In this document: one piece after another, positions 12,703 through 25,126 of the stretch
Numbering within the stretch: position 1 is the first letter of the stretch
How the letters are laid out: the number at the start of each line of letters is the position of its first letter
Assembly (NCBI GenBank): GCA_965219125.1
Contig: CBDCMO010000001.1
Coordinates: 1 to 64,000, forward strand
Direction of reading: 5' to 3'
DNA length: 64,000 nucleotides
Source of the DNA: JBBSOK01 sp965219125
Lineage (GTDB): Bacteria; Bacteroidota; Bacteroidia; Flavobacteriales; Flavobacteriaceae
Translations under genes and position numbers: made by a program
The notes under the pieces: model-generated
The model's database searches: none
What the model saw: the letters and a program-made list of their open reading frames with translations, nothing else
Told to the model about the DNA's origin: nothing

Positions 12703-14180
12703 AACCACACTTATAACCTACCCACACTTATAACCCATTTTATAAATAAACCATTAAAACCCTTTGATTAAACCACTAATATATATATAAAATACAATCC
12801 ACTTATTAAATCTAAACTTTTAGAAGCTCTTGATTATATAGAGCAAAATCCAAATGCAAAAGTATAAGCGGTTACAAAGAAATTTAGAGTTACTTACGGT
12901 TAGTTATAGTCTTAATTAGATAGCCACGCACCTCCCAGATAGGAATACTTAATAAATACAAAGCTTATAGCCTAAGAAGAGAAAGCAATTTATTAATATA
13001 TTAATTGGCTAGATACTATAAACCTTTATATATAAAGAGAATTCGTTATTAATACTACAAATACTCTTTTAGTCGAAAGAGCAGGGAAGAATAATACCCC
13101 GCGAACTATAGGAAAGCATTAGATTAATCGATTTCTTAAATATTACAAATATAACCTTATTAAGCAAAAGGTTTTAGAACAAAATCAATAAGTTATAAAA
13201 GACCTAGAAATTATATAAGCGTAGTTCTAAAAGTTATAGGCCATAATACTAGCTAAAGGTATTCTTATAGACGATATATATAATATAAACGAGATAGGTT
13301 TTCAAATTGGAGTTAGTAAAAACCAATTAATTATTACAAAAAGGAAGTAATTTTATTACTTTAAACTTCCTATAAACCGCGAATTAGCTATACTTATTAA
13401 AACAATTCAAGGAAACAATATAGTTATACCTCTGTTTATAATACTTAGCGGGTTTATATATATAGCAAAATAGTATTTAATCGATACTTTAGATCCAAAG
13501 ACGTTTATTACTATATCTTTTATTAGTTATATAAATAATAAAATTAGTTTAGCTTAGTTAAAGCACTTTAACGCTTATACGAAAAACTAAACTTACGAAC
13601 GAGCTAGGTTATTAATTATAAATAGTTACAGGTTATATTATATAAGGTAGTTTTTATAATATTATAAAAATAATTATATAATACCTTTCGAACTACCTCT
13701 ATATCTTATATATATTTTATAACTATTAGATATTTATTGCTTTTAGCTATATAAGTATTATTATACTAAAGCTTTAGACTTAGTTATACAAGATAGTTAT
13801 ACGAATATTTCGAAGGTTTATATAAATATATTTCTAATAACTTTTATAATAATCGATTAGTAAATGGATTTTCTATAGCTTATTAAAGGCGTATAGAAAT
13901 AAGCTTTTAAACCTTCTATAGTTCTTTCTGCTTTTAAAAGAATTAGGATTATTCTATTTAATCCTAAAGTTATACTTAATATACTTAAAGCTTATTATTT
14001 GTAAACGCTTTTATTAATTCTTTAAAACCACTAGTTGCTTTTCTTATTGCTATTCTTTACTTCTATTACACTTTATTAAGTTAATAAAGTTATAGACTAA
14101 ATATATATAGAGCTTAAGAATACTAATAGTGTTCCGGATACTTTATAAATAAATATTAATAAACTTATAAGTGGAAGTTT
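12703..14180 (+). mobile_element. RIP-mutated pogo/Fot1-type DNA transposon
   Basis: Reading through many stops, the plus strand still spells the pogo/Fot1 transposase. An HTH_Tnp_Tc5-like part lies at about 12,830-13,060. The segment GILIDDIYNINEIGFQIGV is at about 13,258-13,315, where the family has GI.EDDIYNFDETGFQMGV with the first catalytic Asp. The DDE core follows at about 13,600-13,640 (RLLIINSYRLY for the usual RLLILDGHGSH), then a tail like PLDVGCFSPLKRAY and AFKPSNI. The losses fit C-to-T and G-to-A changes, the mark of repeat-induced point mutation. The left end carries two direct CCACACTTATAACC words; a reversed, decayed copy lies near 14,165. The element is dead. Its ends are approximate. 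Confidence 0.75.
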
Positions 14181-14643
14181 TATAAATATAGCTAAATTGA
14201 TTTAAATAAAACGCAACTTAAGTTGTAAAAGGATAAATAAACAGTGTGCTTTAATATAAATTCTAAGACTAAAGCTTAATTGCTACACTTACAAGAGGGA
14301 GCCAATATATATATAATATAGGCCTATTAGCTTAGGTAAACCTATATCCTATACACTTAATAATTACCTCCCCCTCTAGGTTTAAGTCCCTATAAACAAA
14401 GTACCGCTTCTCTAAGTGAAATACAATAGTAGTAAAGGTATAAGATTTAGGAGTATAATATCCAAGAATAATATAAATAGCTAAGCCCTTTGTAATATAA
14501 TAAAAAGAGATATAATTAACTTCCCTAGCGCTAATATAGTTATAATACCTTTCTATTAACTAGCTAGTGCAATTAGGCTATTGTTTACGCGCCTTTATTA
14601 CTATACTATTATTAATAATAGTGATTTATTTCCAAATAGTAAC
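14181..14643. other. A/T-rich transposon debris with a purine-tract motif
   Basis: No readable frame. At about 14,362 there is a pyrimidine run (CCTCCCCCTCT) that on the minus strand resembles the polypurine tract beside the 3' LTR at 14,914-14,930. It may be the remnant of a second, older LTR element. Confidence 0.4.
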
Positions 14644-14913
14644 TATTAGGACTAGTAATTATAATACTAATAGACGATATAATATAGGCTTAAAGCAAGT
14701 TCTTAGAATACTATTAGAATAGCAATAGTAACTAAACTAACTCTTACCCTTTTACTAAAACATAGGAATAAGCCTCTATAAGCTATAACCCCACTCTATG
14801 ATATTAGTAGTTGCATAACCTATATATTATATAGCTTAGAGCTTGCGCCCCAATTAGTGGTTATATAACCCATGTTATATAGTTAGGGGCAAGGGGCTAG
14901 ATAGGCTCTAATA
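14644..14913 (-). repeat. Left (3') LTR of the Ty3/gypsy element
   Basis: This 270-bp block matches 21,375-21,644 base for base in register (constant offset 6,731), with scattered C/T and G/A differences. It begins TATTA and ends TAATA; the right copy ends TAACA. The original termini were therefore probably TGTTA...TAACA, a normal LTR inverted repeat. A minus-strand polypurine tract (AGAGGGAGAGG) abuts it at 14,914-14,930, so this is the 3' LTR. I see no 5-bp target duplication: flanks are GTAAC on the left and CCTAC on the right. Confidence 0.8.
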
Positions 14914-14939
14914 AATACCTCTCCCTCTAAGGCTTTTAA

Positions 14940-15500
14940 CCTTAGAAGAAAATATTTGTTTTGGTCACGTGAGTTTGTCGTTATTAGCGCTTCGGCTCGC
15001 CGTCGCAAAGTTGGAATAACTTTAAGTGGTCTAAGCTTTAAGCGAGAGTTGCGCTCTCCTATCGCTTAGCGGGTATAAAAGAAAGTTTTGCGTATTAATA
15101 AATCCTTCTTTACAATATAATAACAATAATAATAATAACGTTAATATACCTCCCTGTAACACAATTGCGGCGCGCTTTGCATTAGCGCCTACTAAGTTAG
15201 TTTATTGTGTTCGTTGTGCGAAGTTTATTTCCAAAGACCCTAGTATTATCTATAAGACGAAGGCTAGTGTTTATCGCTACAGTCGATGCTTAAAGATAAA
15301 TAAGAAATATATTTCAATGCCTTTGCGCTTTGCACTTAGATTAAAACATCTTTAAGCTTTAGCCTAAGAAGTTGCTAATAATAATAGCAATATAGTAAGT
15401 TATATTCTTACTTATTATCTATTATACTAATAATTTATAGGCTCTTTAAAAGCGCTTATAAAAGTAGTAATATTCGTTCACCTATCTCGTTGTTAGTTAC
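14940..15500 (+). pseudogene. Less-mutated transposon fragment with Cys-rich frame
   Basis: This stretch inside the element is clearly less A/T-rich. It holds a GGTCACGTGAG palindrome, a TATAAAAGAAAG promoter-like box at about 15,072 and an ATA/ATAAC microsatellite. A plus-strand frame from about 15,170 to 15,345 reads VYCVRCAKFISKDPS..., then SRCLKINKKYISMP. The CxxC...CxxC-like spacing resembles short zinc-binding proteins often linked to transposons in fungi. The orientation is opposite to the Ty3 element, so it may be a later nested insertion. Stops follow soon after. Family and boundaries are uncertain. Confidence 0.35.
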
Positions 15501-18500
15501 CTTTGCGTTCATAATGTTAACGTATATAACATTTTCAAAGTTATAGTAAATATTAGCGTTAACCTTAGTTATATCACTAATATATTAAATAAGCTATTGG
15601 ATATTATATAATTTTTAGTAAGTTGTATTCCTCTCTAGCTATTTTGCCTATTATTTATATATAACCTATTACTAATAAGTAATAGAACAATCTGCCCCTT
15701 ATCGCTAATAATAATAATATAGATATTAATAAGAATAATATTAATAATAATAATATTAGTGCAAGTAGTGGGAAGTTTAATATAAGTAAGTAGGTTAAAG
15801 CTATAGCGAAGGAATAGTTGCTTATAATAAATAATCTTAATAGCTTTAAATGAAATATAATTATTAGTGTTTTGAACTTTATATATAGGTCTTTGCTTTT
15901 GAATATTATAAACCCGGCTTATTAAAGGAATAAGAATAATAAATTAGAAATTCCAAGCTAGTATATATTTTGTAATATTAGTTTTATATATTTAGAATAT
16001 CGTTAACACTAGCGCTTTATAAGCTTACGTTTATCTCTAATATCTTTAGCTACTAAAGCTTTATATTCCCTAACTATATTAGATGTATTTTATAGATTTT
16101 TAGTAAGCTCCTATGTATTATTAGCTAGCAAATAGCCTTTTTACTATACTAGATACTTCTTGTTTCTAGCTATACCTTAGTAATTTAAAATATACTATAC
16201 CTCCTATTCCTTTTATTTTAATATAACTTCTAGTATCTAGAAGTTTAAGCTAGTATTACTACTTCGCTAATATAGCTTTAACAAAGATATATAGAATATA
16301 TTATATATTTTCCAATGTTCTAGTAAAGCTAATTTATATACTATACTACTAGAAGTAATTCTAGTTATTTTAAATAAGCTAGTATATTTGTTAGTAAGCT
16401 TTCTACTTAGCTGTTTTAAATATAAATGTTTAGTGGAAAGTATAACCTTGTCCTTAACCTTGAAACTTATTAGTATTTGCCTTTTGTTATAGAACTTCTT
16501 TTACGCCTTTATAGCGGCTTCCTAGTATTTATTAGCTTTATCTCGTTTGGCTTAAAGTATATTTGCCCTATTATAAGCTGTAACTAATATACTATTAGGT
16601 ATAGTCTCATTTATATTTATATCGACTTGCAAATAATAACTATAAAGCGCAAAGAATAGCGTAACCCTAGTAAACAAATATATACTATTATTGTATATAA
16701 ATTCAACTAAAGCTAATTTCGATACCTAATTATTTTGTTTGTAATTTGTATATGTTCGCAAATAGTGCTCTATAGCTTAGTTCTAAACTTCTATTTAATT
16801 GTCGCTTTATAAGTAAAACGCTATTAATAGATTTCTTTTGATTTTTAGGTAGTAGTATAAAGAGGACTAGAAATTGCTTATAAATTACAAACCCCTATCT
16901 AAGATAATACTAGCCGGTAGGCTAAAGTATTGTATTATATATTCTAGGAAGTACTTAGTAAATTCTAGTGCAAATGTCTTTTTTATACAAGGTATATATC
17001 TAGTTATTTTCGTGTACTTATTAATTACTATAAGTATTGCATTATATACTTTATTGTGAAATTTACTTAGTGGAAGTCCTATAATAAAGTCTATTAACAA
17101 ATGTATCTAAGGTGAGCTCGCTAGATCCAAAGGTTTTAATTGTCTATATAGACGATATCGCTTTACCTTTGTCCTTTAATATATCTAATAATATTTGTAG
17201 TATTTTTTAATATACTTCTTTATACCTAGCTAGTAATATTTTCTTTAGACTAGTTTAAGCGTTTTGCTTACACTAAAATGGCTTGTATATAGATCGTTAT
17301 AATTTCTTATTAAGATTTTACTCCTTATTGCTTTGTTTTAAGGTATATATATTTTGTTTTTGAATCTTAAAAGACCTAATATATCCTTAGACTAGTTTTC
17401 TTAAATCGTTGCAAAGGATACGCTTACTCTAAGGTCGCTATTACTCTGTTTCTTATTGGAGTTAAAGGGAATATAACCCTTATTTCGTTTCTCCCTAGCG
17501 CGCAACTTACTTGCCTTTATCGCTAGCTTTTATTTCTCTCTTTAAATAAAAGCGTCCCCTTACTATAAAGCTAAAAGCATCTTTACTATTAACTTAGATA
17601 GCTTGTTATATACTATTTCAAGCAGCTGGCTAATAGCTAATAACGTTTATAGTATAAAGTATTTGTAATTACTCCTTTTAGTAGTAGCCTTAATCTCTCT
17701 TTTAGAGATACACTATACTAAATAAGCCTTACTACTTATATATATAGTAGTTTTATTTTGCTAAGGGATTTCACTCCTTTTAGCCGTTTACTTTTTAGGC
17801 TTTAGGTAGTAGCTAGCTCCTTTATTAAACTATACTTCTTGGCTTATATCTAGAAAATCTTCTTAATTAATAAAGCGTATAGTATATATTAACCTAGTGT
17901 ATATATATTACTCTTCTTTACTTCTTTAAACATAATGTACTATAAGGCCTCTATATAACTTATTGCCTAAAGTTGGAAGTACTTGCTTTGTCCATTGGAT
18001 TATACCTAGTGTATTACTAAGGTTTTTATATAGGGATGCCTCTTAGATTTTCTTTTAAAGACTTAAAAGCACTTCTTTAATAATAACTTTGCTATTGCTT
18101 TAATAGTTTAGTTGCCTAGATAGGGCGTTAGCTAAGTTACTTCTACTTATTCTATACTTAATACTAAAATCAAATTCAGCTAGCTTCTTAGCCTATTGGA
18201 TTTAGTAGCTATTTAGCGTAGCTTTTATTATAAACCCTCGAAGGTTGCTATAGTTTATTAATACTTTAATAGGGTTTAAGCTATAGGCTAAGTAATATCG
18301 CTACGCTTTGAAAGCTTTAATAATCGCTAGTAGTTCTTGGTTATAAACCTTATATTACTACTAGACTAAGTTTATTTTCTTAGAAAAATAAGTAATTAAA
18401 TACTAAGTTTAGGAGCTATTATCTAGAAACAATTGCAATAGCATAGCGCTAGTTGCAATACTTAATGCATTAGACTTAATCCTAAGCAATAGCTATAGGT

Positions 18501-21374
18501 TATAGTGCTATAGTATAAGCGCTATTATAAAAGTAATCTTTAACCTTTAAAATAATAATTAAGCTTTTTTCCTAAAATAAAAGCTACGCTAAACCTTTTT
18601 TAGTAAATCGGTTATAGGCGTAGCGATATATAAGTATTAGCAAATAAAGCGTTAGTAAAAGTTTGCAAAGCCTAAAAATATCTAGATATCTTTAACTATT
18701 ATAGGCTTAGGCTAATCCTTAATAGCTATAACTTAGCTCCTTTTTATCTCTACACCTTTATTACTAATAACGAACCTAAGAAACTCGACTTTTGGTATAT
18801 TAAACTTGCACTTTTGTAAGTTAGTATATAGCTAGTATTAGCGCAATCGCTTAAGAACTTTATATATATCCTACTTATACTTAGATATATCCTTGGAATA
18901 AACTAAAATGTCGTCTAGATAAATTATATATTTTGTATCTATAAGACTAGTTAGCGCCTCACTAATGTATTATTAGAAGGTGCTTAGAGTATTATAAAGA
19001 CCAAAAGGTATAACTATATATTTAAAATGTCTATATTTTATATAAAAAGCTATTTTCCACTTGTCTTTAACCTAAATCCGAATATAATTATAGGTATCCT
19101 TTAAATTTAACTTTGTAAAAACTATAGCTTAAGCTTAAACGATCTAATGTTTTTGAAATAAATAGTAATAGTATACGATTTTTAATTGTAATCCTATTAA
19201 AACTATAATAGTTAATATATAGTTGCAAGCCTTTATTCTTTTTAGGAATAAATAGAACTAGCGCACCCACTAGGCTATTTAATTACTATATTTACCTTTA
19301 ATCTAATTAATCTTCTAAATATTCCTATAGCGTATCTAATTCCTTTTAGGCAAGCTAATATAGAGGGGCCTAAGGGGGAGAAGTATTTAGTTCTAGATTA
19401 ATTTAATAAGAGATATTTATATCTTTTAGAAGTTCTTTTACTGCAATATTATTAAATATATCCTTAAATATTATATAACTTATTGGAACTTTACGCCCCT
19501 TTAGCGCTTTACTAGTGCTACTATTATCCTATCCACTTGTCCTTGCTTTAGTTATAAATATATTACACAAAGTTATAAATATATTATATAAAGAAGTGTC
19601 CTTAGTAAAGGCTTTAATAAAGCACTTTGCATTAATAACTTTAAGGTTATTAAAATGTTTTTTGAAATTAAAGGTTTTTTTATTAAAATTAATATAAACT
19701 AAATGCAACTATAGATAGCCTAAAATAAAGTTATAAGCATTAATATTATAAGTAAAAAACTCTAAGTATTATTCCTAACTATTTAAAGACAAATTAATAA
19801 TAGTAGTATTTAAATAATAAAGATCCTAAATAAAAATAAAATAACTATTAATAGTTTAAAGTTAAGCTAGCTTTTTCTTAAAAGAAACTAAACCTATACC
19901 TATAGCTATATATTAGGAAATAGTATTAACCTTAGCACCTAAATCTAGTAACGCCCTAAGTGTTTTTATTTCCCCTTATATATCTAGTAATTAAATAGTA
20001 ATAACTATTTGCTTTTTACCTTTAACGTTTTAGTTTAAAGTTATTAAAGCTACTTGCCTTAAACCTATATGTTTTCTAATATATTCTATAAAGGCGCTAG
20101 CTCCTTATTATCTCTATAAGTTTATGCAAAATAAGCTACTACTATATAGTTAGTATATCTATATCTAGTATAATTTTATTCTAGAATTAAAACTTTATCT
20201 TTATACTTAGAAGCACTTTCTAGCTATATAACTAGGCTTACTATATTTATAGCAAACTATTATACTAGTTCGTCCTTATCGCAAAGGAGCGCTATTATTA
20301 ATAGGCGTAGCATTAGAGCTTCCTTAGTAGCTACTAAGGAAGCTTTATTACTTACTACTTATTAATTTAGAAATATTTTATAAAGAGAGTAAGTATTATT
20401 ATTTTAGCTTTATTTGCTTTATTTATAGTTACATAGACCTAGTATATTATTATTGCCCTTTTGGCGCTATTGCCTCCTTTAATTATTTTAATTTTATTTT
20501 TCTCTTTATTAAAGCAATAGTTTTTATTAATAGGTTATAAGTGCAATTAAGCTATTATATATAATTAGTATTTTATCCTTCTTTAAAATCTTAATTCTAA
20601 GATCCTTATTTAACTTAGTAAAAAGCTTATTCTTTAATATCTCTTTGCCTTTTAGTGGAAGTTCTTTTAATAAGCAATTAAAATATCTAGTAAAGTTTTT
20701 TACTAATTAGTTATCTCTTTACTAAGCCTTTTTATACTCTTTAATTATATTAAAATAAAGGTTTACTAGATTACTAATATATAATTGCATTATTTATAAG
20801 AATTCTATTTAAGTAATATTTATATACCTTTTACTATACTCTCTTTATTACTATATAGCGCGTAGCTTACTACTAATAAAACCTATAGTATAGCTAATTG
20901 TGTTTTAGTTTATAAAGTATAAATTAGGGACCTTTTGGAACTCTAGCTTATATTCCTATTGAAAGTTTTAGAAGTCTTATAGCTTTCTCCTATAATATAT
21001 TAATAGGGGTAAAGTATAAGTAAGCTTAGCGCTACTTTAGTATATAGAAAAAGGGATATCTTTACTTCCTTATATATTCTCTTTTTGCCTTTATACTTCT
21101 TCCCTAATTAATCTATTTCGCTTAATAGTAGGACTTCTTGCTACTTGCTTTAACTATTTTATTCTATATATTATAGTATTTATTATCTCTTATATCTTTA
21201 TAATTAAAGGTAAAGGGACCTTTACGCTTTAAGCTATAGTTGCGCTATTTCTATAAAGAGTATTTGTACTATCTTAAGTATTAGGTGTATTTAATAAGCT
21301 TTATTTCAAATTACTACAAAGACTTTTACTTACTATTACTACACTGGACCGTTCTCCTTTAAAAAGAGTTAGAA

Positions 21375-21644
21375 TATTAAAACTAGTAATTATAATACTA
21401 ATAGATAATATAATATAAGCTTAAAGCAAGTTCTTAGAATATTATTAGAATAGTAATAATAATTAAACTAACTCTTACCCTTTTACTAGAATATAGAAAT
21501 AAGCCTCTATAAGCTATAACTTTACTCTATAATATTAGTGGTTATATAACCTATATATTATATAGCTTAAAGCCTACGCCCTAATTAGTGGTTATATAAC
21601 CTATATTATATAGTTAGGGGCAAGGGGCTAGATAGGCCTTAACA
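21375..21644 (-). repeat. Right (5') LTR of the Ty3/gypsy element
   Basis: Partner of the 14,644-14,913 repeat, in constant register. This copy is slightly more A/T-rich in the middle but keeps TAACA at its right end. Because the polyprotein reads on the minus strand, this is the 5' LTR. Confidence 0.8.
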
Positions 21645-22700
21645 CCTACTAGGCGAAAGCACCTTTAAAAGCACTTATAAAAGCACCCTATTAAGTAACT
21701 TTACACTAAGGTTATAACTAAGCTATTATACTACTAGTAAGGATTTAATATTAGTATATAATAGTTAAATTAGTTTTATATTAATTTAAGGATTATATAA
21801 AGAATATTAAGATTAATTAAATCCTAAATATCTCTATAAAATATAATAGTTTTAATAATTTCAATCTATTTATTTTAGTTAAAGTAAAAAGTAAAAGTAA
21901 CTTTATATTTATTTTTAATAAATACTATAATAAGTAATATATATAAGTAATATTATATAGAAACTATAAAGTTAAATAAAACTATAAAATATTATATAGT
22001 TTAGAAAACTACTAGGCTTATAACTCTTAAATAGTTAAAAGGAGGAACTAATTTAAAGTAAATAAAATATTTATTTAGCTATTTATATATAATATAGAAA
22101 GCTATATATATATATAATAAGAGGTAAGAAGTAAAACTAATTGCTCCCTAGAGACTTTATATAGCTAAAAGAGCTTAGCTAAACTACTTTGTATAAAGCT
22201 TAAAGAGCTAAATAAACTATAAAGAGCTAAATAAAAGAGCCTTAAAGGGTAGCGAAAGTGTTAAGGTATTAAAAATAGCTCGAGGGACGTTCCGCTAGAT
22301 TATATAACCTCTAAATCATCTAATATATACACCTATAATCTCCGTGAGACTTCACTAAGTTTATATACTTAGCGGAATAAGTAATACTGTAATTAAACAT
22401 AGAACTTTCGCTAACTTAAGTTTAGCAAAGTAACAAATAGCAAGTGAGCAAAGAACAAGAGGGGGCTCTTTGCTTAAACACAAACACAAACAGCATAGCT
22501 CCTAGCATTAATTAACAATTTACTATAATGCTCTCCCGGATCTAGTATTAAACTATCACTACAGGTTCAGAAAATCAAAGCAACTTCAAGCCGCTAATAC
22601 GAAGCAGATCATTTTCTTCCAATCAAGTATTCTTCTCTTATTAAGCAAATATAGAAACAAGAAGTACAACTCATTAAGCAAAGAGTTATTATATAAGCAT
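21645..22700. other. A/T-rich repeat debris grading into normal DNA
   Basis: Almost pure A/T up to about 22,280 with no readable frame. Composition recovers from about 22,290 to 22,700. No gene is recognised. Confidence 0.5.
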
Positions 22701-23010
22701 TCGTAGCCTTAAGACTTCTTTGAGAAATATATTCCAAGGCCGGCCATCAATATCAAAGATAACCTCTTGACCACGACCGCGTTTGGAGAACTGTCTTGAT
22801 AGATTGCATTAACTAGGGGCAAATTTGATTCGCTCATCGGACCATAAATTGAGTATACGTAGAACCTACTCTGTATCTTGAAGACAGTCCATGAGATCTC
22901 TTCCAGCATACGCCAATGCTCCACACCATGGCTGCAATCCATCACCACCCCGCCCACACCAACAACCAACCCATCAAATACCCAATAACCCTATCTCGCA
23001 CCCCCATTCG

Positions 23011-23259
23011 TTAGTGTTGAAACTCTCGCACATGACCCCGACCCACTTCCACTCCTAACTCCCCTTCTCGTCCCCATACCAAGTAGTCGTAATGCATGAC
23101 CAACCAAACGATGAAGCCAACTAGAGAGAAGAAGAAGATGGCGACGCCTTGAAGTGTTGTAGAGGGGTCGGTGGAGAATAGTGCTGTGCTGAGAAGCATG
23201 GCGATGAGGAGGATGTCGATTGTGAGGAGTGTGCGGGGGATGAGGACGAGTGCTGGCAT
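23011..23259 (-). CDS. Small two-helix membrane protein, fungal, unknown
   Basis: An 82-codon frame with an ATG at 23259. Two hydrophobic segments can be seen: residues about 9-30 (LLTIDILLIAMLLSTALF) and about 36-58 (LQGVAIFFFSLVGFIVWLVM). A charged tail rich in Gly, Glu and Arg follows. The layout (first helix with an ILxxDxLLI core, short loop, second helix ending in aromatics) matches the broken frame 0.4 kb to the right, which suggests tandem paralogues. I do not know the family. Extra exons are possible. Confidence 0.35.
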   Translation of the reverse strand: MPALVLIPRTLLTIDILLIAMLLSTALFSTDPSTTLQGVAIFFFSLVGFIVWLVMHYDYLVWGREGELGVEVGRGHVREFQH

Positions 23260-23679
23260 GTTGGTTGTGAGGAGGTTGATCGGCGATTACAGAGTCTAGG
23301 AGTTAGTTTGAAGTCTTTGTACATGGGAGATGGCCAGAGGGCTTACTTCTGGGATGGGAGGTACAGTGTATATGTCTTGAAGGGAGAACAGATAGTTAAT
23401 TTGAGTGGTACGTTGACTCAATGATCCTGTTGTGTTGAAGGGTGTTATGTGGTCTATCTGGAAAGATAGTGAGAAGAGAATGCGTGAATTGGGAATTAGG
23501 CAATGATTCACCGCAGCGGGTTAGCAAAATCGTTCGAAGAGTAATGCCTGCCGAGTAGTGGTTTTGACATTACATCTCAACTCGCAACAGCCACGAGGAT
23601 GAACTCGGTAAAGTACATAAGGATTGCTCACTCTGCCCCTCGCAACTCTCCCAAGCTCATCGTCTATACTCCTCCCTAC

Positions 23680-24003
23680 CTAGAACCCATCTCCCACGAC
23701 CTCAATTGTCATACATTCGGCCAACCAAAACCATAGCAGGAGATATATGACGAAGTAGAACCATCTATCCACTGAACCGGCGATGAATTGAACATGTATA
23801 CAGAGGCCGAGAAGGACGACTATGACATCGAAATCGAAAATAAGCCATTAAGCAATATTATGCCGCAGCAGATCTTTAGTTGCTTCCCAGGCGACGATGA
23901 GAAGTACGTCCAAGATGAGAACCGCACCAAGATCGACAAAGACCATTAGGATGTTGTCCATGATGGGGTCCATGTTGGCAGTTGAGGGAGAATAGCTGAA
24001 CAT
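23680..24003 (-). pseudogene. Broken paralogue of the small membrane protein
   Basis: Read from ATG 24003 (or 23973), the frame gives a hydrophobic segment VDLGAVLILDVLLIVAWE. It then meets a TAA at 23848-23850 and continues in the same frame with two more hydrophobic stretches (FDVIVVLLGLCIHV and WFYFVIYLLLWFWLAE) to a TAG at 23680. One stop in an otherwise membrane-like frame suggests a recent nonsense mutation. I looked for a GT-AG intron that would remove the stop and found none that keeps the frame. The short 5' part could still be expressed alone. Confidence 0.4.
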
Positions 24004-24447
24004 TTGACGTGAAAAGGTACTGTGGGCCAGGTATTCTGGCAACTTGCGATGTGGTTGGGGTAGAGTGCGGTAGTGTCGTTTTCTTGAGAAGGAGTACTTG
24101 TTAGGTGTGCTGTATTACATCGACTGCAAGAAGTTGAGGATTTGCGGAGGATGGAGTAGTCAGGGTGAAAATTAGAACAGTATGAACAAGGAAGTAGAAG
24201 TGTCATTCACCAAGGCCTAGGCATAGTTTATCTCTCAGTAACAGCGAAGACATCACAGGCAAGCGTCTCTTATATTCAAGCCCAAGCTAGTCCCCCATCC
24301 ATCAGCCATCGCATCATGTTGAGCAGATGCCTCACATTCAACAGCCGACAATCTGATCAGTCAAATATCCTTAGTCCATAGCCCATAAATCTGCAAACGA
24401 CTTCATCTATCGCATCTCATCTCTCGTCTCGCTTTCCTTCAAAATGT

Positions 24448-24681
24448 TCAACCAAAGGCAACTCGCCAACAAGCTCTAGAGCACGTCCCCAAGGCAGCAT
24501 TGCAAGCCAAGATAGCAGGTGGAGCCACAACGCTCGCTATGGCACCATATGTAACGCCAGCTGCTGAGTAGCAAGCTAAGACGAGAGCAGCGCACCCTGC
24601 TCGGCAAACCCCGTATGCGTTCGACAGTGTAGCTGGTGCGATAGCTGATGCGATAAGTGTGGCGAGGACAAGTAGAATCAT
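24448..24681 (-). CDS. Small cysteine-rich secreted protein
   Basis: I use the ATG at 24681. The frame extends 20 codons further upstream, but the N-terminus from MILLVLATLIASAIA is a classic signal peptide. The mature part of about 55 residues has six cysteines in a mirrored pattern, C-x3-C-x6-C then C-x6-C-x3-C (CRAGC ... CSRAC), separated by a Gly/Ala/Val-rich segment. This resembles small Ala/Gly-rich fungal proteins often labelled zygote-specific-like, whose function is unknown. It should be secreted and disulfide-bonded. An effector or surface role is only a guess. Confidence 0.65.
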   Translation of the reverse strand: MILLVLATLIASAIAPATLSNAYGVCRAGCAALVLACYSAAGVTYGAIASVVAPPAILACNAALGTCSRACWRVAFG

Positions 24682-25126
24682 GGTAGGACGATGTTGCTTG
24701 TGTTGTGTTCCGTGTAAATAGTTGGTTGATTTTGAAGCCAAAGTCTATTGACCTGCTGAGCTAAATGCAGTAATCGTAGATGATTGTGTTGAGGTATGTG
24801 CCGGACAACGATCAGATCTATTTTCTGGGCCAAGAAGCTATGGGGTCTTCGTTGTGGGAGTGGACCTGGATACTTATATATCCCGACGGAAAGCTCGATC
24901 CTTGCGGTGAAAGAGATGAATAGATCAAAGTTTCTGGCAGGATCGTGCAGGAGCCAGAAGCTGGTCGCTTTGACTGCGGATCATGCCAAAGGCTTTCGAG
25001 ACATTCTGTTCCAGAAGGTCTGAATCGTAATGGCTGGAATGCAAGGCCAGCATTGAAGCGAGCCAGAATGTTCCAGAGTCCGTGGTCATGTTGTTGCGTA
25101 CTTTGTTCGTAGATTTGTTTCCCAGC

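Larger units (their letters stand above)
14644..21644 (-). mobile_element. RIP-degraded Ty3/gypsy chromovirus retrotransposon
   Basis: This is a 7.0-kb element on the minus strand between two 270-bp LTRs. Through many stops the polyprotein order can still be read from right to left: a gag region; a CCHC zinc knuckle at about 20,211-20,263, now reading VCYKYSKPSYIARKC; an aspartic protease at 19,925-19,965 (ALLDLGAKVN for ALLDSGAEVN); reverse transcriptase at 18,900-19,270, with an intact YLDDILV at 18,902-18,931; RNase H; the integrase core at 16,885-17,100 (DFIIGLPLSK...YDAILIV-like); and a chromodomain near 16,105-16,245 (QYILNYRGIARNKKYLVQWKGY-like). The chromodomain places it among chromoviruses. 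C-to-T type damage throughout means it is dead. Confidence 0.85.

Noticed and set aside
12252..12710. 152-codon minus-strand frame beside the transposon block
   Set aside because: It begins exactly at the A/T boundary and has no recognisable motif. It may be a fragment of a gene disrupted by the insertion, but I cannot show it.
16885..17100. Short frames in the A/T block as separate genes (also 19088-19270)
   Set aside because: They are surviving pieces of the Ty3/gypsy integrase and reverse transcriptase, not independent genes.
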